This document shows positions 37,376 through 46,486 of a stretch of 64,000 bases of DNA, in pieces. The notes under the pieces were generated by a model. The model worked only from the letters and a program-made list of their open reading frames with translations, was not told where the DNA came from and ran no database searches. A program made the position numbers and the translations under genes. The number at the start of each line of letters is the position of its first letter. The first letter of the stretch is position 1. Origin of the DNA: Macrococcoides goetzii (GTDB lineage Bacteria; Bacillota; Bacilli; Staphylococcales; Staphylococcaceae); the NCBI RefSeq assembly GCF_002742385.2, contig NZ_MJBI02000003.1:248001-312000 (forward strand), in the 5' to 3' direction.

Positions 37376-38241
37376 TACATTTCCACCTCACGTTTCTTGT
37401 TATAGTATACTTGCGTTAAACTAATCACTGTTACGATAAGGAAGAATACAACCGCTTTCGCTTGTGCTTCACCCATGTGATTCATCTTAAATGCTGTATC
37501 TACAATATCCATCGCTAACATTTTCGTAGAGTTACCTGGACCACCATTTGTTAAAGATAAGTTCTGATCATAAATTTTAAATGCACCTGATAACGTTAAG
37601 AACATACATACTGTAAATGCAGGTGCTACCATTGGGAAGGTAATATTTTTGAAACGTTGCCAAGCATTCGCACCATCAATTTCTGCCGCTTCCAGTAAAT
37701 CATCTGGTACATTTTCTAAATATGCGATGTAGATAATCATAATGTAACCTGCCATTTGCCATGTTGAAAGGATGACCATTCCCCAGAAACCTGTATGTGT
37801 ATCACTTAACCAACCTTGCAGTGCAGTAGAACCAATTGCTTCACCGATCATTGCAAATACTTTCGTAAATATAAACTGCCAGATAAACCCTAGAATTAAT
37901 CCACCGATTAAGTTGGGCATGAAAAATACTGTTCTTAGTAAATTCTTTGATTTAATCTTGCTTGTTACAATTAATGCTAAACTTAAACCGATAAAGTTAA
38001 TAACGAAAATCGCCGCAATCGAATATTTAAATGTAAACATTAATGCATTGATAAATGTATCGTCTTTTAATAAATCAACATAGTTCTGAAACCCTACAAA
38101 TCCAGGTGTTTGACTAACATCTCCATTCCAATTGGTAAATGAATAGTAAATACCATATATAAACGGAATAATAATTACCATAAATAAAGCTACTAATACA
38201 GGTAATAAAAATAACCAGAAAGCTAAACTTTTCGTCTTCAT
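37375..38241 (-). CDS. Sugar ABC transporter permease, MalF-like
   Basis: 288 residues with six helices and the EAA loop EAAEIDGANAWQRFKNITFP near 180-200. The first helix and FTNWNGDVSQTPGFVGFQNY resemble CUT1 MalF/UgpA subunits. It is the first permease after the binding protein, from which it is separated by a 57-base gap holding a hairpin. Works with the permease at 36563 and the ATPase at 30676. Confidence 0.9.
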   Translation of the reverse strand: MKTKSLAFWLFLLPVLVALFMVIIIPFIYGIYYSFTNWNGDVSQTPGFVGFQNYVDLLKDDTFINALMFTFKYSIAAIFVINFIGLSLALIVTSKIKSKNLLRTVFFMPNLIGGLILGFIWQFIFTKVFAMIGEAIGSTALQGWLSDTHTGFWGMVILSTWQMAGYIMIIYIAYLENVPDDLLEAAEIDGANAWQRFKNITFPMVAPAFTVCMFLTLSGAFKIYDQNLSLTNGGPGNSTKMLAMDIVDTAFKMNHMGEAQAKAVVFFLIVTVISLTQVYYNKKREVEM

Positions 38242-38263
38242 ATGCTCACTCCTTTGTTTAAAA

Positions 38264-38292
38264 AAGGGAGAACCACCGAAGCGTTCTCCCTT
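38264..38292 (-). terminator. Intercistronic hairpin between binding-protein and permease genes
   Basis: Stem AAGGGAGAAC / GTTCTCCCTT with a 9-base loop, followed on the minus strand by TTTTTAAAC. It lies directly downstream of the solute-binding protein gene, so it would cut part of the transcripts and keep the binding protein more abundant than the membrane subunits. Confidence 0.8.
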
Positions 38293-38298
38293 AAGTTT

Positions 38299-39591
38299 TT
38301 ATTTACGCGCTTTTGCCCAAGCATCTTGTGATTTTTTGACTGCTTCATCAAATGATAATTTACCTGTTAAATAATCTTGTAAATAAGCACCTAAAGCATC
38401 GTCAGTGTATCCAGTTGGATAACCTTTGAATACCCAAGCAGAAGTTTTACCTTCTTGTGAATATTTGTAGATTTCTTTTGATAATGGATCTGAAATTTTA
38501 TCAGTATCATAGTCTTTATAAGCAGGAATAAATTTAAAATCTTCTACAACGATTTTCTTACCTTCTTCAGAAGTGTATAACCAGTCTAAGAAATCTTTTG
38601 CTGCTTTTTGAACTTTTTCATCTGATTTTTTGTTAACTGCCCAGTTGTTTGCAACCCCTACAGGCATTGTAACTTCTTTATCACCAGTTGGAACTGCGAT
38701 TAAACCAACATTTTTCGCAAGCTCTGGGTTTACACCTTCAACTGTAGGATAAGCCCAGTTACCTTGTTGAATCATTGCAACTTTACCAGTTGAGAATAAT
38801 TCTTCAACTTGTTGAGAGTAATCTAAAGATGCAACAGGTTGTTTTGAATATTTGTTTTGAATATCTAAGTATTGTTTTAATTGATCCGCTTTAGAGAATT
38901 TTAAAGTTTTTGCTTCAGAAGCTTTTTTAATATCATTATCAAAGTCAGTTGCTAAGAACATGCTTGAAGCATGGTCACTTAATACCCATTTCTCTTTTGC
39001 AGGTAAAGCGAATACACCAGAAAGTTTTAACTCTGATTTTTTAGCATCGATTTTTTCCGCAACTTTTTCTAGATCATCTAAAGTTTTAATGTCTTCAGCT
39101 TTAACACCAGCTTTTTCGAAGATTTCTTTGTTGTAGATTAAACCATATCCTTCCTGGTTCATTGGGATACCGTAAGTTTTACCATCTTTTTGAACAGGTG
39201 CTAATAAATCTTCGTTAATTACTGCTTTAGTAGCTTTCATATCTGATAAATCAGCTAAACGATTTTTGTGTACTTCTAAATCTTCTGGACCACCGATATT
39301 GAAAATATCCGGTTCATTTTTTGAAGCGATTTTTGCTTTTAAAGCTTGACCGTAGTCGTTACCACCACCAACAGTATCGATATTAATTTGAACATCAGGA
39401 TGTTCAGCCATGTATTTTTTCGCCATATCTTCAAACTGTTGTTTGAATTCTACTTTGAACTGGAATACATTTACTGTTGTTTTGTCTCCATCTTTTGCAG
39501 TACCTCCGCCTGAGCCTGAGTTACCACAAGCCGCTAATACAAGTGTTAATACAATTAATGCTACCCACGATAAATACGTCTTTTTCTTCAT
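38299..39591 (-). CDS. Sugar ABC transporter substrate-binding lipoprotein
   Basis: 430 residues from ATG 39591, which has AAGGAGATTG before it; the longer start at 39633 lacks a site. Lipobox LVLAACG (Cys near 22), a Gly/Ser linker, then a type 1 extracellular solute-binding (SBP_bac_1) fold with NVFQFKVEFKQQF, INIDTVGGGNDY and a typical YTSEEGKKIV segment near 360. It captures an oligosaccharide for the MalF/MalG-like permeases. First gene of the operon. Confidence 0.9.
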   Translation of the reverse strand: MKKKTYLSWVALIVLTLVLAACGNSGSGGGTAKDGDKTTVNVFQFKVEFKQQFEDMAKKYMAEHPDVQINIDTVGGGNDYGQALKAKIASKNEPDIFNIGGPEDLEVHKNRLADLSDMKATKAVINEDLLAPVQKDGKTYGIPMNQEGYGLIYNKEIFEKAGVKAEDIKTLDDLEKVAEKIDAKKSELKLSGVFALPAKEKWVLSDHASSMFLATDFDNDIKKASEAKTLKFSKADQLKQYLDIQNKYSKQPVASLDYSQQVEELFSTGKVAMIQQGNWAYPTVEGVNPELAKNVGLIAVPTGDKEVTMPVGVANNWAVNKKSDEKVQKAAKDFLDWLYTSEEGKKIVVEDFKFIPAYKDYDTDKISDPLSKEIYKYSQEGKTSAWVFKGYPTGYTDDALGAYLQDYLTGKLSFDEAVKKSQDAWAKARK

Positions 39592-39618
39592 CGTCAATCT
39601 CCTTTTGTATAGTTTTTG

Positions 39619-39632
39619 GGAAAACGTTTTCA
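39619..39632. promoter_or_regulatory. Near-consensus cre/LacI-type operator
   Basis: GGAAAACGTTTTCA agrees with the CcpA cre consensus TGNAANCGNWNNCA except for the first base, and includes the perfect palindrome GAAAACGTTTTC. It lies about 30 bases before the binding-protein start, between promoter and gene, where CcpA would block elongation. Confidence 0.7.
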
Positions 39633-39683
39633 TTTAATACATCTAAAGATTATCACATTATTTTTGACAATGCAATATTTTTT

Positions 39684-39697
39684 TGCAAACGATTGCA
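39684..39697. promoter_or_regulatory. MalR-like LacI operator upstream of the ABC operon promoter
   Basis: TGCAAACGATTGCA has TGCAA / TTGCA arms around ACGA and follows the GCAA-ACG-TTGC plan of Gram-positive MalR operators. It lies just upstream of the probable promoter (GATAAT about 40 bases closer to the gene). The LacI protein at 35552 is the likely partner. Confidence 0.6.
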
Positions 39698-39712
39698 TAA
39701 CTTTTTTTTTAA

Positions 39713-39742
39713 AAAAAAGCTCTTGTGAATTAGAGCTTTTTT
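39713..39742 (-). terminator. Terminator of the mur operon
   Basis: Stem AAAAAAGCTC / GAGCTTTTTT with a 10-base loop, 28 bases after the murR stop; a long T run follows on the minus strand. Confidence 0.88.
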
Positions 39743-39769
39743 AACATACGAACTATATAACACGCCTAA

Positions 39770-40612
39770 TCAACACTTAAATAAACTTACTGCTTTTTTC
39801 GTATCATTGATCATCTTCATATTTGAGTCATAATGGCGAACTAAATAAGTATAGAAGATAACATCAATTGTAAATAACTGAGACATTAATGAACTCGTTG
39901 CGGCATATCTTAAACTTTCTTCTGTACTTGCATCATGTAAAACCATAATATCACTGTAGTCTTTAAACGCACTTTCAGCATTACTTGTAATAATTGCAGT
40001 CTTAGCATTATAATGTTTACTCATCTTAAGTAACTTCTGTATTTCTTCACTTTGACCGCCACTTGAAATACCGATGAATAACGTATTGTCTTTGTGTGTC
40101 GCGATGTTACCTGAAATTAAATGCGTATCTAATATACATTGCACATTAATACCTAGTCTCAAAAATTTCTGATAGAAATCCTGAGCGACTAAATAAGAAG
40201 CACCTATGCCATATACTATAATACATTTTGCTTCTTCAATCGCTGATACTAAACTTTCGATATCTGTTTCATCAAGTAATTTTGATGTCATTTCCATAGA
40301 ATATTGAGCTCTTGATAGTAACTTATTCTTTAAAGATGCTATCGTCTCATCTTTTTCTATTTTTTTAAACACACTGATATCTTCATCTGGTATATGTCTT
40401 GAAATATTTACTTTAAACTCATTAAATCCTTTATAGTTCATCTTTTTCACAAAGCGAATCACTGTTGCAGAACTCGTACTAGTTATATCGCCAATCTGTT
40501 TAGCATTCAATTGAACTGCTTCTACTGGATTATCAACAACATAATTTGCTACACGCTGTTCTTGTTTCGTTAATTCATTCAAATGTTCCTTAATATACAT
40601 TAGGGGGTTCAT
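39770..40612 (-). CDS. murR: RpiR family regulator, MurR
   Basis: 280 residues: N-terminal HTH_6 domain (about 1-76, NPVEAVQLNAKQIGDITSTS, SATVIRFVKKMNYKGFNEF) and a C-terminal SIS domain (about 125-255, VYGIGASYLVAQDF, GISSGGQSEEI) that binds phosphosugars such as MurNAc-6-P. It is the last gene, one base after murP, so it controls its own operon. S. aureus MurR is the same in kind. It probably represses until MurNAc-6-P accumulates. Confidence 0.88.
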   Translation of the reverse strand: MNPLMYIKEHLNELTKQEQRVANYVVDNPVEAVQLNAKQIGDITSTSSATVIRFVKKMNYKGFNEFKVNISRHIPDEDISVFKKIEKDETIASLKNKLLSRAQYSMEMTSKLLDETDIESLVSAIEEAKCIIVYGIGASYLVAQDFYQKFLRLGINVQCILDTHLISGNIATHKDNTLFIGISSGGQSEEIQKLLKMSKHYNAKTAIITSNAESAFKDYSDIMVLHDASTEESLRYAATSSLMSQLFTIDVIFYTYLVRHYDSNMKMINDTKKAVSLFKC

Positions 40613-40613
40613 A

Positions 40614-42053
40614 TTATACCTCGTCTATTGATTGTGGTGCAGTCATTTCTTTAGTAGTACCAAAGAAATAAGTTGCTAAAAATCCTCCTGCATAAGCTGA
40701 AAGTAAGCCTGCAATATATCCTAAGTACATATTATCAGAAATTAGAGGGATTAAGCTAACGCCACTCGGTCCAATTGCAACTGCACCTACTTTACCAATA
40801 CCACCAACAACAGCACCACCGATACCACCTCCAATACAAGCAGTAATAAATGGTCTACCTAGAGGTAAGGTTACCCCATAGATTAAAGGTTCTCCAATAC
40901 CAAGAATACCTACTGGTAATGCACCTTTAATTAAATTAGTAATCTTAGCATTCTTTCTGCATTTAACCCATAAAGCAATTGCTGCCCCAACTTGACCAGC
41001 TCCTGCCATTGCAAGAATAGGTAATAGATAAGTTGCACCTGATTGATTGATCATTTCAATATGAATCGGTGTTAATACTTGGTGTAAACCAAACATTACT
41101 AATGGTAAGAAAGTTGCACCAAGTATAAAGCCACTGAATGGACCACCAATATTTAGTACCCAGTTAATTGTTCCTACAAGACCATTTGATACAAAACCTG
41201 CAAGTGGCATAATGATGAAGATTGTCGCAAGCCCCATAATAAGTAATGTTATAAATGGCGTTACAATAATGTCAATCGCATTAGGTACAATTTTATGCAA
41301 CTTTTTCTCAATCATTGATAAGATCCAGACTGCAAAGATAACACCGATAATACCACCTTGACCTGCAGCAAGCGGTTGACCTGTGAAGACGTTATTTATC
41401 GGTGCTTCCGGATTCATACCCATCAGTAGTGTCGTACCACCAATAACGCCACCTAAACCTGGCGTTGCTCCAAATTCTTTCGCTGCATTAATACCAACAT
41501 ATATAGTTAAATACGCGAATAAACCATTTTTGATCACATTTAATACATCGACATACATTTGCCATGTTTCAGCATCAAGTTGTTTACCGACAATTAAGTT
41601 AGAGAGTACAGCTGCGATACCACCAATTAAACCTGCACCTACGAATGCCGGAATTAAAGGTACAAAGATATTGGCAATACTTCTTAATATACGTTTCAAC
41701 TTGCTGTCATTTTTTCGATTCAGATTACTTTTAAACAGGTCCGCTTCGCGTTCTACACGTTCTTTGTTACTTAAATTACTATGTTTAATTTCTTCTCCTA
41801 AAGGTACACCAATAATACTACTCATTTCATTTGCAACTTTGTTAACAGTACCTGGCCCCACAACTACTTGAAGCATGTCGTCTTCAACAATCCCCATGAC
41901 ACCATCAATGGCTTTCAATCCATCAATATCAACTTTGTTATAATCCACAATACTCATACGTACACGTGTCATACAATGAATCACTTTCTCTAAGTTGTCC
42001 TTCCCTCCAACGTTTGCAAGTATCTCTTCAGCAATTCTACGTTCCTTTGTCAT
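40614..42053 (-). CDS. murP: PTS N-acetylmuramic acid transporter subunit IIBC
   Basis: 479 residues from ATG 42053 after GGGAGG; a longer start lacks a site. IIB domain with Cys27 in [12 protein letters not shown] (about 1-85), linker, then the IIC membrane domain (about 110-470) with [13 protein letters not shown]. There is no IIA domain, so it needs a IIA from another PTS protein, as in the MurP family. It imports and phosphorylates MurNAc-peptide sugars or MurNAc-GlcNAc for MupG and MurQ. Confidence 0.9.
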   Translation of the reverse strand: MTKERRIAEEILANVGGKDNLEKVIHCMTRVRMSIVDYNKVDIDGLKAIDGVMGIVEDDMLQVVVGPGTVNKVANEMSSIIGVPLGEEIKHSNLSNKERVEREADLFKSNLNRKNDSKLKRILRSIANIFVPLIPAFVGAGLIGGIAAVLSNLIVGKQLDAETWQMYVDVLNVIKNGLFAYLTIYVGINAAKEFGATPGLGGVIGGTTLLMGMNPEAPINNVFTGQPLAAGQGGIIGVIFAVWILSMIEKKLHKIVPNAIDIIVTPFITLLIMGLATIFIIMPLAGFVSNGLVGTINWVLNIGGPFSGFILGATFLPLVMFGLHQVLTPIHIEMINQSGATYLLPILAMAGAGQVGAAIALWVKCRKNAKITNLIKGALPVGILGIGEPLIYGVTLPLGRPFITACIGGGIGGAVVGGIGKVGAVAIGPSGVSLIPLISDNMYLGYIAGLLSAYAGGFLATYFFGTTKEMTAPQSIDEV

Positions 42054-42067
42054 TAATATCCTCCCTT

Positions 42068-42961
42068 TCAATTAGCTCGAATAAAGCCATCATTATTTTT
42101 TAAATATTCAAGAGCACTGTCTTTATCAAAATTATGTAACCCCATTACAATGGCAACCTTCACCTGATGTTCACTTTCTTCAAATAATGCTTTCGCCTTA
42201 ACTCTATCTAAAGCTGTCACTTCAGAAATTATACCGATACTTCTTTCTACAAGTTTTTCATTCGTTGGTTGTACATCAATCATTAGATTCTGGTACACTT
42301 TTCCGATTCCAACCATAATACCAGTTGAAATCATATTTAATATTAACTTCTGGGCAGTACCTGATTTTAGACGTGTAGAACCTGTTAATATTTCAGGTCC
42401 AACCGCAACGTCTATACCATGTCGCGCGATTTTTCCAATATCAGAACCGGTATTACATGATATTGCCCCTGTGAGCGCACCCACTTCGTTTGCAAACTTT
42501 AACCCACCGACAACATAAGGTGTTCTACCACTTGCTGCAATACCGATAACAATATCTTTATCAGTAATATTTAAGTGTATTAAATCATCTTTCCCTAGCT
42601 GTTCGTCATCTTCTGCACCTTCAACAGCCTTAATCATTGCCTTTTCTCCACCAGCAATTAAACCGATTACCTGCTCCGGAGTAGTGCCGAAAGTAGGCAC
42701 ACATTCTGCGGCATCTAATACACCTAATCTACCACTTGTACCTGCTCCCATATAAATAAGTCGACCACCATTTTTAAATAACGGAATACTCTCAGCAATT
42801 AAATCAGCAATTTTTTCTTTTTCTTTTTCAATAGCAATGGCTACTTTTTGGTCTTCCTGGTTCATCACTGTAACGAATTCAATAGGAGATAAACGATCTA
42901 AAGCCATTGTATTAACATTTCTTTGTTCAGTTGCTAATCGATTTAAATCCACATAACTCAC
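42068..42961 (-). CDS. murQ: N-acetylmuramic acid 6-phosphate etherase
   Basis: 297 residues with the SIS-fold MurQ motifs [20 protein letters not shown] (about 73-92, with Glu of AAEC), [14 protein letters not shown] and [20 protein letters not shown]. It cleaves the lactyl ether of MurNAc-6-P, giving GlcNAc-6-P and D-lactate. The start is GTG at 42961 overlapping the TGA of mupG (GTGA); GGAG lies just before. Core of the operon. Confidence 0.92.
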   Translation of the reverse strand: MSYVDLNRLATEQRNVNTMALDRLSPIEFVTVMNQEDQKVAIAIEKEKEKIADLIAESIPLFKNGGRLIYMGAGTSGRLGVLDAAECVPTFGTTPEQVIGLIAGGEKAMIKAVEGAEDDEQLGKDDLIHLNITDKDIVIGIAASGRTPYVVGGLKFANEVGALTGAISCNTGSDIGKIARHGIDVAVGPEILTGSTRLKSGTAQKLILNMISTGIMVGIGKVYQNLMIDVQPTNEKLVERSIGIISEVTALDRVKAKALFEESEHQVKVAIVMGLHNFDKDSALEYLKNNDGFIRAN

Positions 42962-43986
42962 TCCTTTACAAATTTAAATTTTGTACCACTGCCGATTAAT
43001 TCAATTAACGATAAGTCGTCTTCAATGATTGACCCTATAACATTCACCGCTTCATTGTCAGGTAAATCTTTTTTAGTAATTTGAAGTTCATTCATGTATC
43101 TACCGTACAAATGGTTATCGATAGTAATAGTACCTTTCGGACGTGAAATACAATTATGTGGTGTAACTTCATGATGATAATTTTTACGATGAAATTCAGA
43201 ACGTATAACATCACGAGCCACATCCAGACGGTTATTTTGTTCTACACCATATAAATAATGATATTTATCAGTTAGTTTAACTCTTAGTAACACACATTCA
43301 TTGCTAATCCACTCTTCTAACTGATCTACTATCATTTCAGAAATACGCAGGTCACCCACCACGACTAAATCAACTTGCGCTCTTTGTAATGATTTATAAG
43401 CTATTAGAGGATGTACCGCTCTATTATCTTCAAGCGTAGGTAAACCTTTATATACGGGACCTCGGAGTTCTGTTCCACAAATAAAAGCCATGATTTTAAC
43501 ATCAGGAAACTTATACTTCAGTGCATTGTTCTGTTTAGAAAAATATTCTGAATCTAATCCCGTTTCAGGTCGAGGATAATAATTATGCATTACAACTACA
43601 TTTGAACAGTCAAAATTGTTCCCTGATAAGGTTCTTAAAATATTTAAACCATCTGTACTTGCATTTAATACCACTTTAGAATGACTTCCCCAGTTCATGA
43701 TGCGTGTAATATCAACTGATTCATCAAAACGAATTGCATCTAATCCTGACCATTTATCGTAGCCTATCTCTGACTCTATAAAATCAAACAACTCAGGATT
43801 GATATCTACAATTATCGTTACATCTTGACCCACTAATTGTTTTAATGCTCTGAGCTTAGCAAACTTGTCCAAATGAACTTCTTCAGGTATTTGTAATGAT
43901 GTAAAGATTGTATTGAACCCTCTATTTATCATTTGATGCACATACGCTTCATTAATTTGACTTAAATATACAGAGAAACCAAGCAT
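42958..43986 (-). CDS. mupG: DUF871 6-phospho-N-acetylmuramidase
   Basis: A 342-residue DUF871 protein: GFSVYLSQINEAYVHQMIN, then VVMHNYYPRPETGLDSEYF (about 145-163), ICGTELRGPVYKGLPTLED and GTITIDNHLYGRYMNEL. The S. aureus homologue MupG cuts the disaccharide MurNAc-6P-GlcNAc produced from recycled peptidoglycan. It is first of the operon; GGAGGGAG precedes the ATG and a perfect cre lies 17 bases upstream. MurQ and MurP follow with overlaps. Confidence 0.88.
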   Translation of the reverse strand: MLGFSVYLSQINEAYVHQMINRGFNTIFTSLQIPEEVHLDKFAKLRALKQLVGQDVTIIVDINPELFDFIESEIGYDKWSGLDAIRFDESVDITRIMNWGSHSKVVLNASTDGLNILRTLSGNNFDCSNVVVMHNYYPRPETGLDSEYFSKQNNALKYKFPDVKIMAFICGTELRGPVYKGLPTLEDNRAVHPLIAYKSLQRAQVDLVVVGDLRISEMIVDQLEEWISNECVLLRVKLTDKYHYLYGVEQNNRLDVARDVIRSEFHRKNYHHEVTPHNCISRPKGTITIDNHLYGRYMNELQITKKDLPDNEAVNVIGSIIEDDLSLIELIGSGTKFKFVKE

Positions 43987-44002
43987 TAATTACACTCCCT
44001 CC

Positions 44003-44016
44003 TGTAATCGCTTTCA
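44003..44016. promoter_or_regulatory. Perfect cre site upstream of mupG
   Basis: On the minus strand TGAAAGCGATTACA matches all fixed positions of the CcpA consensus TGNAANCGNWNNCA. It lies 17 bases before the mupG start, downstream of any promoter, so CcpA should block transcription when glucose is present. Confidence 0.85.
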
Positions 44017-44203
44017 TTATATCACCTCTCGAAATATAAATTCAATAAATTAATTAAAATAATATTTTTTTGTATTTATATTTCATAATTAATTAAGTGT
44101 AATTTTCTAATAATTCTTAAAAATCTAATTGACAGAATATTCTTTTAATAATAAGATAATTTAAGTAATGTTTAATTTCATGCACAACAAAGGGGAGAAA
44201 TGT

Positions 44204-45496
44204 ATGGAGAAAAAATTAGAAAAGAAAGTTTTAGGGGCGAGTTTAATCGGATCTTCAATCGAATGGTTTGATTTCTTCTTATACGCCTCTGTCGCGAGTC
44301 TCATATTTAGTAAGCAGTTTTTCGTAACAGATGATCCAACGGTTTCAAATTTAATCGCATATTTCGGTTTAGCGTTATCATTCTTTATTCGACCCTTCGG
44401 CGGTATCTTCTTCGCCCATATTGGGGATAAGATGGGACGTAAGAAGACACTGGTTATGACACTTTTATTAATGGGGTTAGCAACTGTTGCTATCGGTTTC
44501 ATACCGAACTACGAAACAATCGGCATCGCTGCACCTATTCTTTTATTACTTTGTCGTTTAATTCAAGGTTTAGGAATCGGTGGAGAATGGGGAGGCGCAT
44601 TATTACTGGCAACAGAATATGCGCCAGCTGAAAAGCGTGGTTATTTCGGTAGTGTTCCGCAAATGGGTGTAACAATCGGAATGGTGTTAGGCTCACTAAC
44701 ATTCTACGTAATGACAGCAGTAACTACTGAAGAACAGTTCAATTCATTTGGATGGCGTATTCCGTTTATCTTCAGTGGTGTATTAGTATTCTTCGGTTTA
44801 TGGATTCGTAAAGGTTTAGATGAAACACCTGACTTTAAAGAAGTTCAGGAAAGCGGGAAAGCACCGAAAGTACCTTTATTCCATACTTTGAAATATCACT
44901 GGAAAGAAGTATTGATTACAAGCGGTGCGAAATTTGTTGAAACAGCACCTTTCTATATCTTCGGAACATTTATTGTAGGATATGCTACAGAGAAACTTGG
45001 CTTAAAGTTTGAAAATATCATGTTGATTGTTATGACATCAGCTGTATTAACGACAATTCTTATCCCAATATACGGGAAACTGAGTGACAGAGTTGGACGT
45101 AAGAAACTTTATTTAATCGGCGCATTCGCAATGTTTCTTTACATGTTCCCATACTTCTGGTTATTAGAACATAAATCAACTGGCGCAGTATTTATCGCAA
45201 CTGTTATCGGATTAAGTATTATCTGGTCACCGATTACTGCAGTTCTTGGTACAATGTTCTCAGAAGTCTTTAATAAAGAAGTACGTTATACTGGTGTTAC
45301 GTTAGGTTATCAAATTGGTGCTGCACTAGCTGGTGGAACTGCGCCGATGATTGCAGAATACTTGATGGGCAAATTTAACGGCTCTTACGTACCAGTTGCC
45401 ATCTACATCATGGTCATTGCAGTCATATCTATTATTTCAGTATTATCAATTAAGAATAAGAAAGCTGAAGATTTAGTGCACACTTCAATCAATTAG
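44204..45496 (+). CDS. MHS-family MFS transporter
   Basis: 430 residues from ATG 44204 with AAAGGGGAGAAATG before it; an ATG at 44168 has no site. Metabolite:H+ symporter family: GSSIEWFDFFLYASVASLIF near the start, GDKMGRKKTLVMT between helices 2 and 3, GLGIGGEWGGALLLATEYAP and a second GRKK motif after helix 8. Twelve helices. Relatives (ShiA, ProP, KgtP) take up organic acids or betaines. Followed nine bases later by the ornithine-cyclodeaminase-family gene, so the two share a pathway. Confidence 0.85.
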   Translation: MEKKLEKKVLGASLIGSSIEWFDFFLYASVASLIFSKQFFVTDDPTVSNLIAYFGLALSFFIRPFGGIFFAHIGDKMGRKKTLVMTLLLMGLATVAIGFIPNYETIGIAAPILLLLCRLIQGLGIGGEWGGALLLATEYAPAEKRGYFGSVPQMGVTIGMVLGSLTFYVMTAVTTEEQFNSFGWRIPFIFSGVLVFFGLWIRKGLDETPDFKEVQESGKAPKVPLFHTLKYHWKEVLITSGAKFVETAPFYIFGTFIVGYATEKLGLKFENIMLIVMTSAVLTTILIPIYGKLSDRVGRKKLYLIGAFAMFLYMFPYFWLLEHKSTGAVFIATVIGLSIIWSPITAVLGTMFSEVFNKEVRYTGVTLGYQIGAALAGGTAPMIAEYLMGKFNGSYVPVAIYIMVIAVISIISVLSIKNKKAEDLVHTSIN

Positions 45497-45505
45497 GAGG
45501 AAGTT

Positions 45506-46438
45506 ATGCAATTCTATAGTGATGAAGCAATCGAACAAGTCTACAAAATGCGTCATGCCATCGAGGATGTGAAAGCAATCCTTAATGATTTAAATGACGA
45601 CAAAATAATCATGAAAGAACGAACAGTACTCGAAGTACCAGGTACACAAAATACAATGTTATATATGCCATGTATCAATACGAAAAGTAACTACTCAATT
45701 CTTAAGACCATTTCGATATTTCCGGAAAATAAATCAAAGCCAGTATCGCAAGGTGTTACATTACTTAGTGATTTGACAGACGGAACGCATATCGCAAATC
45801 TTGAAAGTAGCTACTTAACACGCCTGAGAACAGGTGCGATGAGCGCCATTGCTACGGATAAGTTAGCTAAGCAAGGCGCAGAAGTGCTATGCGTTATCGG
45901 AACTGGTGGAATGGCATTCGAACAAGTATTAGGTGTTATTGAAGTGAGGAATATAAAGACGATTAATCTTTATAATAGAACTTATGAGAAAGCGAAAGAC
46001 TTTAAACAACGACTCGAAGACTTTGGTGTTACGAGTGACATTCAAGTGTTCGATGATGTAACAGAAGCTGTTAAAAATGCCGATATTATTAACTGTGCCA
46101 CACGCTCAGAAGAAAGTGTCTTTGACCATAAAGACCTCCAAGCAAGCGTACACATTAATGGTGTCGGATCATACTTACCTGAAATGCGAGAAATCGATAC
46201 GATTTCAATCAAGCATGCTGACACAATCGTCCTGGATGATTTACATGGTGCACAGCATGAAGCAGGAGAATTCATTCAGGCTGAACAAGACGGGCATTTC
46301 GATTTCAATCAGGCAACGTTATTAAAAGATTTAACTGACAAAAATAAAACAGAAGGCGTAACCATCTTTAAATCAGTTGGCGCCGCTTATTATGACCTGG
46401 CAGTGACAACTGGGGCGTATAAATTGCTAAATGCATAA
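45506..46438 (+). CDS. Ornithine cyclodeaminase family protein
   Basis: 310 residues with ATVTLLSDLTD-like entry (GVTLLSDLTDGTHIANLESS), the catalytic TRLRTGAMSAIATDKL (Arg and Lys), and a Rossmann core VLCVIGTGGMAFEQVLGVIE (about 130-150). The family includes ornithine cyclodeaminase, alanine dehydrogenase and ketimine reductases; the true substrate is not fixed. A strong AGGAGGAAG site precedes the ATG. Co-transcribed with the MHS transporter, whose substrate it probably uses. Confidence 0.82.
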   Translation: MQFYSDEAIEQVYKMRHAIEDVKAILNDLNDDKIIMKERTVLEVPGTQNTMLYMPCINTKSNYSILKTISIFPENKSKPVSQGVTLLSDLTDGTHIANLESSYLTRLRTGAMSAIATDKLAKQGAEVLCVIGTGGMAFEQVLGVIEVRNIKTINLYNRTYEKAKDFKQRLEDFGVTSDIQVFDDVTEAVKNADIINCATRSEESVFDHKDLQASVHINGVGSYLPEMREIDTISIKHADTIVLDDLHGAQHEAGEFIQAEQDGHFDFNQATLLKDLTDKNKTEGVTIFKSVGAAYYDLAVTTGAYKLLNA

Positions 46439-46439
46439 C

Positions 46440-46472
46440 AAAACCCGACAGTGGATGGCACTGTCGGGTTTT
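46440..46472. terminator. Bidirectional terminator after the ornithine cyclodeaminase gene
   Basis: A 14-bp perfect stem AAAACCCGACAGTG / CACTGTCGGGTTTT with loop GATGG between convergent genes. Confidence 0.92.
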
Positions 46473-46486
46473 ATTTAGAAAAAATG

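Noticed and set aside
39684-39697. TGCAAACGATTGCA considered as a cre site.
   Set aside because: Spacing and arms fit a MalR-type LacI operator better than the CcpA consensus.
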